A stretch of 6,342 bases of DNA from an uncultured Muribaculaceae bacterium (GTDB lineage Bacteria > Bacteroidota > Bacteroidia > Bacteroidales > Muribaculaceae): positions 1 to 6,342 of the forward strand of contig CAJUBM010000148.1 of assembly GCA_910584735.1 (NCBI GenBank), in the 5' to 3' direction. How positions within the stretch are numbered: position 1 is the stretch's first letter; each line of letters opens with the position of its first letter. The notes beneath the pieces were generated by a model. The model was not told the DNA's origin, ran no database searches, and saw only the letters and a list, made by a program, of their open reading frames with translations. Shown here in pieces: positions 1 to 6,342 of this stretch. The translations under genes and the position numbers were made by a program.

Positions 1-54
1 GTTTCGACCTCTCAACTCATTACCGAATTTTTAACGAAAGGGCTTGAACGATGA
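1..54 (+). CDS. 3' end of an upstream gene, likely phage tail module (partial)
   Basis: Frame 1 is open from the window edge and reads VSTSQLITEFLTKGLER before a TGA at 52-54. The stop overlaps the next start as ATGA (51-54), a usual sign of translational coupling in phage operons, and this is why I prefer this frame. The other two forward frames also close here (TAA at 32-34, TGA at 45-47) and would leave gaps of 16 and 3 bases, so the choice is not proven. With 17 residues no family can be assigned. Genes just before a tape measure gene are often tail assembly chaperones or tail tube proteins, but that is context only. Confidence 0.5.
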   Translation, partial: VSTSQLITEFLTKGLER

Positions 55-311
55 AACGGACACTGAAATATATATTACTTGCTATCGTGGTAGTCGCATG
101 GTATGGAGTATTCTATCGTATCGACCCCACAACTCCAATACAGGCGTTTTTTGCGGCACTGTTTTTAAGTGCTGTAAGTGTAATGATATATTTGGCTATT
201 GCTGAAATAGTCAGGCGCTATAAATCCGGTGAGCAGATATGGACGTGGCAGGAAGAAAAGCCGCGAAAACTACCGTTATGGTATAGGATATTATCGAAGA
301 TTTTCCGTTAA
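51..311 (+). CDS. Small two-pass membrane protein of unknown function
   Basis: This 86-residue protein has a short basic N-terminus (MKRTLKY) and two hydrophobic stretches, about residues 7-24 and 29-54, joined by a tight turn (RIDPTTP). A basic, tryptophan-rich tail of about 30 residues follows, with IWTWQ near 63-67 and LPLWYRILSKIFR at the end. Positive charges at both ends suggest a hairpin in the inner membrane with both termini in the cytoplasm. The start is the ATG inside the ATGA overlap; AAAGGG at 37-42, 8 bases upstream, could act as a weak ribosome site. GC is about 41% over bases 61-300, against 50-60% in two 60-base rows of the tape measure gene that I counted, which may reflect hydrophobic codons or separate origin. 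Size and topology resemble class II holins, but no lysis gene is nearby. A membrane-acting exclusion protein or a tail accessory factor are equally open. I do not recognise the family. Confidence 0.8.
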   Translation: MKRTLKYILLAIVVVAWYGVFYRIDPTTPIQAFFAALFLSAVSVMIYLAIAEIVRRYKSGEQIWTWQEEKPRKLPLWYRILSKIFR

Positions 312-335
312 TTAGGTGTCCTTCATAGACTAACC

Positions 336-376
336 CGAAGGGGGTAATTTTGCCGCAAACAAGATTACCCCCTTTG
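336..376 (+). promoter_or_regulatory. 16-bp RNA hairpin abutting the tape measure start codon
   Basis: The arms 338-348 (AAGGGGGTAAT) and 364-374 (ATTACCCCCTT) are perfect reverse complements over 11 bases. The stem can extend outward by one G-U and one C-G pair (337/375, 336/376) and inward by one G-U and two A-U pairs (349-351 with 361-363). This gives 16 pairs around a nine-base loop, GCCGCAAAC (352-360). The structure ends two bases before the ATG at 379, so it fills the space where a ribosome would bind. The only T-rich tract after it is TTTGTCAT, too weak for a confident terminator. It could be an attenuator between the membrane protein gene and the tape measure gene, a translational brake, or an RNA-processing or stability element. 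The pairing is seen directly; the role is inferred. Confidence 0.6.
345..352 (+). promoter_or_regulatory. Possible Bacteroidota -7 promoter element (TAnnTTTG)
   Basis: TAATTTTG at 345-352 fits the TAnnTTTG -7 consensus of the Bacteroidota primary sigma factor exactly. No good -33 TTTG element lies at the usual distance; the bases around 322-325 read TTCA. A start site would fall near 358-362, inside the hairpin loop or right arm, so such a transcript would lack the left arm and could not form the hairpin. A six-base match can arise by chance in AT-rich DNA, so this is a weak call. Confidence 0.15.
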
Positions 377-378
377 TC

Positions 379-3300
379 ATGGCGAAATTAAATAACGATA
401 AAATCGCGGTCGAACTCGACCTTAAAGCACAGAAGGCACAAGAGGAGATTCGCCGACTTACCAAGGCAACCGATGAACTCCGAAAACAGAATCAAGCCTA
501 CCGGAAGGAGAAGGCGGCCCTTGAACGTGTAGAGGGCGACCATACAGCCGAATATGCACGATTAAACGCGGCTATCGAGGCTAATAAACGTGAGATAGAA
601 GCCAATAACCGTGCAATGGAGAAAGCACGGAAAGAAATCGACATTTCCAGAATGTCGGCTGCTGACCTTGGGAAAGAATTAAAGCGACTGAAGGGCGAAC
701 TGAATAAGACTTCAAAAGCCCTATATCCGGAAAGATATAGAGAGCTGGAGAATGAAATCCGCAGAGTTGAAAAGGCACACGCCGAAGCAACCCGTTCGAC
801 ACGCGGTTTTCTGGCCTCGCTCCTGTCGCTCGATAAGATTGCCACCTCGATAAAGGGCTTTTTCATGGGCCTGGGCATGGTGATAATGACGCAAGTTATA
901 GGAGCGTTCAAGCAACTGACAAACATTATTCAGGATTTTGAGCGGGCTAACTCAAAACTTGCCTCCGTACTGGGTACGACTATCGACGGAGTTTCACGCC
1001 TGACCGACCAAGCGAAATATTTAGGGCGCACCACAACCGCCACAGCCTCGCAAGTTACCGGCCTTCAGACCGAACTCGCAAAACTCGGATTCACGCAGGA
1101 CGTTATCGAGAAACTGACACCCTCGGTTCTGAAATTCGCGAAGGCAGTCGATACCGACCTATCGAGCGCGGCAGCGTTCGCCGGTGCCGCCATGCGTATG
1201 TTTAACAAGGACGCAGACCAAGCCGAAGCGGTGATGGCCTCTTTTGCCGTTGCCACAACTAAAAGCGCACTTGATTTTCACAAGCTGGAGGCCTCGCTGT
1301 CAACTGTTGGCCCGGTAGCCAATGCGTTCGGGTTCTCCCTCGAAGAAACGACCGCACTCCTCGGCCAACTCTCAAACGCCGGATTCGACGCAAGCAGCGC
1401 CGCCACCGCAACCCGTAATATCCTCCTGAATCTGGCAGACGCTAACGGCGACCTCGCGAAAGCCCTCGGTGGCCCAGTGACTAACCTCGACGAACTGGTT
1501 AACGGGCTGAATAAACTTAACGCGGAAGGTGTGGACCTCGCGAAAGCCCTCGAACTGACCGACAAGCGAAGCGTGGCCGCGTTCTCGACTTTCCTTAACG
1601 GTTCTGATTCAATTCTCGCGCTCCGTGATTCAATAACCGATTGTACCGGTGATTTTCAACAAATGGCCGCGACAATGGCCGACAACGCAGCCGGTTCGTT
1701 CGCCGGATTCCAGTCAGCAGTGGAGGGCTTAATTTTGAAATTCTTTGATTTCCGCGAAGCCCTGAAAACTCTCTACGAGTGGGGTACAGATATTATAAAT
1801 TGGATTGGCGAAATTGTGGACGCTTTCAGCCCTATGGGTACAATGATAGGATGGGCCGCGACAACAGTAGGTGCGCTTGTGTCCGCTTTGGGTACTCTCG
1901 TGGGCTGGATTACAAAATTATTCACACAGACCGCCGCCGGAAGAATGATATTAAACGGCGTTGTTGCCGCTCTTGTGGCTTATAAGGTTGCCACACTATT
2001 AGCCTCTAATGCTACCAAAACATTTATAAGCAATATCGCTAACGCAATAAAAGCCATAATCGCCAAGACGGCGGCGGTTTACAGTGCCGCCAAGGCAGAT
2101 GGAGCGGCAGCCGTCGCAACACGTCTATGGAACGCCGCACTAATGGCAAACCCGATAATTCTTATCATTAGTTTGTTGGCTATGGCCGTGGCCGCGATTA
2201 TGGGGTATAATTCTGCAATGGACGACGCTACCGAAAAAACGGACGCATGGACCGAAGCCTCCAAGGAAGCGGCGAAACAGTACGGAGAGCAGAAAGGCAA
2301 AATTCAAGCCTTGATAATGGTCGCCGAGAATGAAAATTTGTCGCTCGAACGTCGTAAAAAGGCCGTTGCAGAACTGAACCGTATTATTCCGAACTATAAC
2401 GCACAAATAGACGCTACCACCGGCAAATATAAAGCGTCTAAACAAGCCCTCGACGCTTATCTTATTTCACTGGAGAAGGAGATGCGTTATAAAGCCAATG
2501 AATCAAAAATGCGCGAACTGGTGGCAGCCGCCGAAGAAGCCCGCGACGCTTACGATGAAGCAGAAATCGCCGCAGCAAAAGCCGGGCGCACCACGCGCAA
2601 CTGGCTCGGTTTTGTATATCCTTCCGACGCTCAAAAAAATGCAAACAGTAAAAAAAGCCTATGGAAGAAGGCCGAAGATGATTTACAAGCATTTCAAGGC
2701 CGTATGAAAAAGGCTATCGAGGACGGAACGATTACGCCACCGGAGATAACCGAAGAGATAGAAACCGTAAATACCGGCCTCGACAATACTAACAAAACAG
2801 CTTCCGAAACCGTCACCCGACTGAAGGAAATTAACACCGAGTTAAAACGCCTCCGTAAAATGGACCCGGAGAGTGACGAAGAACTCGACCGTATTCAAAA
2901 GCGTATAAAGCTCCTTCAGGAAGAAAAAAAGGAACTGCTCGGAAAAGCCAAGGCCAAACGTACCCCCGGCACATATAAGGAGGATTCTCTCGACCAAGTA
3001 ACCGCGCCGGTTGACGACGCACACCAACGCCGATTACTGGAGATAAATAAACAGGACTTAACCGAAACGGAGCGCACGATCGCGAAGAATCAAGAATTGA
3101 TAAGATACTGTTTTGAACTTAATAACGCACTCGAAACACTCCGCGCCAACACTGACAGCACCCACACTAAAACCCTCGACGCTATCACCGCCGAGCAGAA
3201 TAAACTCGCCGCGCAATCACTCACAGCCCAAAAGGCTATAAATACGGCAATGGTGAAACAGGATTCAGAGGACTACAAGCAAAGGAAAACAGCCGCCGAA

Positions 3301-4719
3301 GCGTTTTATAAACAGCAATCCGATTTAATTCGCGCCTCTGTTATCAACGACGCTGATTTACAGGAAGCCGCGAACGTGTACCTTCTTGACCTCGACCGCC
3401 AGAACCACGCCGACCAACTTAAAGAGCTGCAACAGTATTACGATAAAGTTGCAGCCGCCGACTATTATACCAAGGACGAAAAAACAAAACTCCTTCAGCA
3501 ACTCGGCAAGGATATAAGGAGCGTTCAAAGTCAGATTCTCACAGATACCGGCAAATTTACCGAACTCATGCGAGAGGCTACGACCGACACAACGAGCAAA
3601 GAAGGTATTACCGCAAGTTTCGACCGCCAGCGTAGCGCAATGATTCTTTATTACGAGGCTCTGAAAGACGCTGAAGGAGTAAGCGCGGAGGAGATTGTAG
3701 CACTCGAAACGGAGAAACAACGCCGTATCGCCGCCCTTAATTACCAGTATCAAGAGCAGATGTGGCAGCTTCAGGAACTTGTGGGGCTGTCATGGGCCGA
3801 CGAGTACGAATGCGAACTCGCCCAACTCGAAAATTACCACCGTCAGGGCCTTATATCAACTAAGGACTACGAAAAGAAAAAATTAGAATTAGGCGTTACC
3901 AACGCAAAAAAGTATTTCGATTATTACGCCAATCTGTCCGGCTCGATGTTCTCGGCCATACAAGATGCCGAAATCGCGCAGAGTGACGCGAAATATGATG
4001 TCTTGATACAACAGGCAAAGAATAACGGAGAGGACACAGCAGCCCTTGAAGAAGAAAAGGAAAACAAAAAACTCGAAATACAAAAGAAATACGCCGATGT
4101 TGATTTTGCGATTAAAATTTCGCAGATTATCGCAGACACAGCCGTCGGAGTAATCAAAACTTTTGCACAATTCGGCTATACTCCGTGGGGTATTGCCGCC
4201 GCTGCAATGATGACAGCTACCGGCGTGGCTCAAATGATAAGCGCAAAAGCCGAACGCGACAAAATCAAGAATATGCAGCCGAGCAATACCGCCGGAAGCT
4301 CCGGCACCGTTGCCGCTCCGGCCAAGGCTGAACGAGTGCTATCCGGCTACTCTGACGGCGGATATACTGGCGACGGCGACCGCTACGAGGTTGCGGGTGT
4401 CGTTCATCGCGGCGAGTACGTCGTGCCGAAGCCTATTATGGACAACCCTCGCGTGGTTGACGCGGTGGGTACAATCGAGGCGATACGCCGTAATAAAATC
4501 CTCGGTTCAGGTATGGCCGCCGCTCCTTCCGCCGGTTACGCCGACGGAGGTTATACCGTCCCGGCTCCCTCGTTGAGCATGGAGGAATTTACAAAGGCCG
4601 TTCAGGAGTTCCGGGCGGCAACAAAGGCAATCCGGGCATATATCGTTTACAAGGACATAGAGGACGCGAAGGAAACGATGGACCGCGCCCGCGCTCCGTT
4701 CACCAGAAACAAAAAGTAA
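379..4719 (+). CDS. Phage tail tape measure protein (TP901 family)
   Basis: This complete 1446-residue protein sets tail length by lying extended inside the tail tube, and is ejected during DNA delivery. Domains in order: a charged coiled coil (about 1-140); a hydrophobic stretch (144-184); the TP901 tape measure core (about 187-457, FERANSKLASVLG to AGSFAGFQSAVEGL); a hydrophobic cluster (486-609) including NPIILIISLLAMAVAAIMG at 591-609, typical of tape measure proteins; a long Lys/Glu/Ala-rich helical rod (about 620-1240); a second hydrophobic part (about 1243-1288); and a Gly/Tyr-rich tail with GYSDGGYTG (1323-1331), HRGEYVVP (1343-1350) and GYADGGYT (1386-1393). I see no peptidase or muralytic motif. 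The ATG at 379 is preferred because it gives a natural N-terminus (MAKLNNDKIAVELDLKAQ) and the next in-frame Met is near residue 80. No Shine-Dalgarno sequence precedes it. The family call is strong; helix limits are approximate. Confidence 0.96.
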   Translation: MAKLNNDKIAVELDLKAQKAQEEIRRLTKATDELRKQNQAYRKEKAALERVEGDHTAEYARLNAAIEANKREIEANNRAMEKARKEIDISRMSAADLGKELKRLKGELNKTSKALYPERYRELENEIRRVEKAHAEATRSTRGFLASLLSLDKIATSIKGFFMGLGMVIMTQVIGAFKQLTNIIQDFERANSKLASVLGTTIDGVSRLTDQAKYLGRTTTATASQVTGLQTELAKLGFTQDVIEKLTPSVLKFAKAVDTDLSSAAAFAGAAMRMFNKDADQAEAVMASFAVATTKSALDFHKLEASLSTVGPVANAFGFSLEETTALLGQLSNAGFDASSAATATRNILLNLADANGDLAKALGGPVTNLDELVNGLNKLNAEGVDLAKALELTDKRSVAAFSTFLNGSDSILALRDSITDCTGDFQQMAATMADNAAGSFAGFQSAVEGLILKFFDFREALKTLYEWGTDIINWIGEIVDAFSPMGTMIGWAATTVGALVSALGTLVGWITKLFTQTAAGRMILNGVVAALVAYKVATLLASNATKTFISNIANAIKAIIAKTAAVYSAAKADGAAAVATRLWNAALMANPIILIISLLAMAVAAIMGYNSAMDDATEKTDAWTEASKEAAKQYGEQKGKIQALIMVAENENLSLERRKKAVAELNRIIPNYNAQIDATTGKYKASKQALDAYLISLEKEMRYKANESKMRELVAAAEEARDAYDEAEIAAAKAGRTTRNWLGFVYPSDAQKNANSKKSLWKKAEDDLQAFQGRMKKAIEDGTITPPEITEEIETVNTGLDNTNKTASETVTRLKEINTELKRLRKMDPESDEELDRIQKRIKLLQEEKKELLGKAKAKRTPGTYKEDSLDQVTAPVDDAHQRRLLEINKQDLTETERTIAKNQELIRYCFELNNALETLRANTDSTHTKTLDAITAEQNKLAAQSLTAQKAINTAMVKQDSEDYKQRKTAAEAFYKQQSDLIRASVINDADLQEAANVYLLDLDRQNHADQLKELQQYYDKVAAADYYTKDEKTKLLQQLGKDIRSVQSQILTDTGKFTELMREATTDTTSKEGITASFDRQRSAMILYYEALKDAEGVSAEEIVALETEKQRRIAALNYQYQEQMWQLQELVGLSWADEYECELAQLENYHRQGLISTKDYEKKKLELGVTNAKKYFDYYANLSGSMFSAIQDAEIAQSDAKYDVLIQQAKNNGEDTAALEEEKENKKLEIQKKYADVDFAIKISQIIADTAVGVIKTFAQFGYTPWGIAAAAMMTATGVAQMISAKAERDKIKNMQPSNTAGSSGTVAAPAKAERVLSGYSDGGYTGDGDRYEVAGVVHRGEYVVPKPIMDNPRVVDAVGTIEAIRRNKILGSGMAAAPSAGYADGGYTVPAPSLSMEEFTKAVQEFRAATKAIRAYIVYKDIEDAKETMDRARAPFTRNKK
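1450..1552 (+). repeat. Pair of identical 19-base direct repeats inside the tape measure gene
   Basis: GACCTCGCGAAAGCCCTCG occurs at 1450-1468 and again at 1534-1552, offset by 84 bases (28 codons), in the same frame. Both copies encode DLAKAL (residues 358-363 and 386-391) with the same codons. The flanking bases differ. This could be a small duplication within the TP901 core or convergence through shared codon preference. Confidence 0.6.
4345..4557 (+). repeat. Duplicated GYxDGGYT motif at the tape measure C-terminus
   Basis: The peptide GY(S/A)DGGYT is encoded at 4345-4368 and at 4534-4557. The two copies differ at several third codon positions, so this is an old or selected peptide repeat and not a recent DNA duplication. 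Between them lie the HRGEYVVP motif (4405-4428) and a short predicted helix. The first copy continues into GDGDRYEVAGVVHRGEYVVP, a form I recall from tape measure C-termini of several phage groups. The function of this tail is not known to me. Confidence 0.7.
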
Positions 4720-4727
4720 TTACCGCT

Positions 4728-6342
4728 ATGATAAAAATACTCATCAAAGGGGAAGCCCTCGACCTCCCCGAAGGTTTCAGCATGGCCGTAGAAGATACCA
4801 ACCCGATATTTAACGACCAAGGCAGCCAATCAATACCGGCCACCGTTCCACCGACGAGGCGTAACAACCGACTGACCGGCCACGTTGTCCGAGTTGACAA
4901 CGCCGAGAATCCGAACGAGCCGGAGCGGACTTGTATCATAGAGAACGGCGCGTACCAACGTCGCGGCACACTGAATTACACAAGCGCAAACAGCCGCGAC
5001 GGTATAACCTTTAACGTCGGGTTCGACAACTCCACGGCCTACGAAAAATGGAAAAATAAGAAACTGACCGAACTTTCGACACTCCCCATGTGGCGACACT
5101 CATCGCTTGCCGTCCTGATGTCGGAACTTAACGAGATATATCACAACGCTGACCCGAAAACCAACCCTTTGGCGGTTTTCCCTATTGTTACCGCTATCGA
5201 CAAAGAAGGATGGCTCGAAACATATTCTATTATCGACCCCGAAAAGGTCGAAATATTGAATATGTGGACGCGCACCGCAATGCAATACAAAGCGTTAAGA
5301 AGCGTCGATAAGGTGACAAGGACAATCAACGGAACAGTTACGGAGGTTTCAGTTCCGGAAAACTACGGGTTCACGCCATTTGTAAGGGTGTGGCGTGTTC
5401 TGGAGTTGATATTTTCCGATTTAGGTATGTCAATCGCTGCGAATCCGTTCAAGACTGATAACGACCTCGCCCGGCTTGTCGTGCTGAATAATTGCGCTGA
5501 TTCCTGTTGTCAGAAAGATGTTAATTATATCGACCTCATGCCGGACGTGACGGTCGAGGCGTTCATGGCCGCCCTCTGGGCGCGTTTCGGCCTCGTCTAT
5601 CATGTCGATTTCAGCACTTGCCGCGTAACTATGGCCTTTATTGGCGATATAATCAACAAACCGGCTCAAAAGGATTTAAGTAATATAATATCCGAGCCGC
5701 CGGTGGTGAACTACGACAAGGGTAAATATATCAAGTTATCCGCCTCCACCTCGATAGATTGCGCCGAGCCGGAAACGGAGCGGTTCGAGGACTTTTTTAA
5801 GAATTTCGATTCCTCTCAAATCGGTGATTCAGTCGTCGAGAATGAAAATATAAGTTTTACTTTTCACCGAAAAACGGCGGTATGGACGAGATTCGACAAG
5901 GTAAACCGCAAGTCGAAGGAGGGTTCTACCAGCTTTTTTAATTGGGACCCGAAAACGCCCGGAGTAGAGGCTGAAGAAATCACATCGGACGACGAATTTG
6001 TGCCGCTGGCTCATGTCCAGATACGAAAAACCGCTTACGGAACTTACGGCGATTTTGCCGACGACGTACCTTTTTATCTGAAGGGTATGCGTCACAACCA
6101 CAGTTATATTAAAGGTTCTGACGGACCGGAGGGTGGAGATACGCCGCTGGCGTTTATGTTCGCTTTTACCGGAATTGAAACGAGCTACGACAGTACAGAA
6201 GGCCGGTTCGCGTCAGTGACAGGCGACACGTTCAAGGACGGAAAGCAGCACACAACCTCCCTACTGTTTCAGTATAAAGGCGGCCTGTTCGATAAGTATT
6301 GGCGGCAGTATGATGAAATTTTGAGGCATGGAGCGCGAACGA
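4728..6342 (+). CDS. Putative distal tail / tail hub (baseplate) protein, 3' end cut by window
   Basis: An open frame begins with ATG at 4728, 8 bases after the tape measure stop, and runs off the window after 538 codons with no stop. The short gap implies co-transcription. No clear Shine-Dalgarno sequence is present, only an A-rich tract at 4707-4716. The N-terminus has the short beta-like form of a phage structural protein (ILIKGEALDLPEGFSM), then NPIFNDQGSQSIPATVP at 25-41, a pattern I associate with the gene after the tape measure in Bacteroidota prophages. Residues 279-294 (FMAALWARFGLVYHVD) followed by a strand ending VTMAF resemble the helix-strand unit of tail hub proteins. A Cys cluster (256, 260, 261) is present. 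No membrane segment or enzymatic motif is visible. The distal tail, hub or adsorption-adapter role rests mainly on gene order; the family itself I cannot name. Confidence 0.8.
   Translation, partial: MIKILIKGEALDLPEGFSMAVEDTNPIFNDQGSQSIPATVPPTRRNNRLTGHVVRVDNAENPNEPERTCIIENGAYQRRGTLNYTSANSRDGITFNVGFDNSTAYEKWKNKKLTELSTLPMWRHSSLAVLMSELNEIYHNADPKTNPLAVFPIVTAIDKEGWLETYSIIDPEKVEILNMWTRTAMQYKALRSVDKVTRTINGTVTEVSVPENYGFTPFVRVWRVLELIFSDLGMSIAANPFKTDNDLARLVVLNNCADSCCQKDVNYIDLMPDVTVEAFMAALWARFGLVYHVDFSTCRVTMAFIGDIINKPAQKDLSNIISEPPVVNYDKGKYIKLSASTSIDCAEPETERFEDFFKNFDSSQIGDSVVENENISFTFHRKTAVWTRFDKVNRKSKEGSTSFFNWDPKTPGVEAEEITSDDEFVPLAHVQIRKTAYGTYGDFADDVPFYLKGMRHNHSYIKGSDGPEGGDTPLAFMFAFTGIETSYDSTEGRFASVTGDTFKDGKQHTTSLLFQYKGGLFDKYWRQYDEILRHGART

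Noticed and set aside
336..376. Classical Rho-independent terminator before the tape measure gene
   Set aside because: The stem is strong, but only TTTGTCAT follows it and it sits two bases from a start codon in a tight operon. I kept it as a hairpin of unknown role.
498..926. Minus-strand open frame of 142 codons within the tape measure gene
   Set aside because: It lies fully antisense to a clear gene, is Ser/Arg/Ala/Phe-rich as expected from the reverse of Lys/Glu/Ala coding, and resembles no family. The other minus-strand frames (for example 3358-3753, 3889-4233, 4830-5099, 5829-6101) fail for the same reason.
4310..4576. Plus-strand open frame overlapping the tape measure C-terminus, and a similar one at 1779-1985
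   Set aside because: Both are out-of-frame shadows with low-complexity composition; the tape measure frame has domain support across both stretches.
379..4719. Muralytic or peptidase domain in the tape measure protein
   Set aside because: I found no HExxH, NlpC/P60-like Cys/His pattern or lysozyme-like catalytic motif. The HRGEY motif is not a metal-binding signature on its own.
4700..4740. Programmed frameshift joining the tape measure protein to the next gene
   Set aside because: The A-rich tract at 4711-4715 is close to the stop, but the next gene has its own ATG 8 bases later and a natural N-terminus, so no fusion is needed.
1..6342. CRISPR array, tRNA, insertion sequence, attachment site, defence or retroelement system
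   Set aside because: No spaced repeats, cloverleaf-like segment, terminal inverted repeats, transposase, integrase or reverse transcriptase motifs were seen; nearly all of the window is tail gene coding sequence.

Overview
The window looks like part of the tail morphogenesis module of a tailed phage or prophage, most likely from a Bacteroidota (Bacteroidales-type) host. The host call is an inference from three things. The start codons lack clear Shine-Dalgarno sequences. ATA is used freely for isoleucine at middling GC. The tape measure protein ends in a style (GYxDGGYT, HRGEYVVP, then a short helical tail) that I associate with phages of gut Bacteroidota. All genes are on the + strand and closely packed, as in one late operon.

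Layout. Positions 1-54 are the last 17 codons of an upstream gene, whose stop overlaps the next start as ATGA. Positions 51-311 encode an 86-residue protein with two predicted membrane segments and no recognised function. Positions 312-378 are the only real intergenic gap. It holds a strong 16-bp hairpin (336-376) ending two bases before the next start codon, and a match to the Bacteroidota -7 promoter element inside its left arm. Positions 379-4719 encode a complete 1446-residue tape measure protein of the TP901 family. It has an N-terminal coiled coil, a TP901 core, a hydrophobic cluster, a long helical rod, a C-terminal hydrophobic segment and a Gly/Tyr-rich tail. After 8 bases, position 4728 starts a gene that stays open to the window end (538 codons seen). 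Its position and sequence pattern suggest a distal tail or tail hub (baseplate) protein.

How they work together. In long-tailed phages the tape measure protein sets tail length, fills the tube and is released during DNA delivery. The following gene usually encodes the tail-tip protein on which the tube nucleates. The small membrane protein does not fit this scheme and may be an accessory gene.

I see no tRNA, rRNA, CRISPR, insertion sequence, integrase or attachment site, and no clearly new multi-gene system. The points most worth a second look are the hairpin placed at the tape measure start, the near absence of GATC (one site found by eye in 6342 bases), and the AT-rich membrane protein gene inside the tail module.
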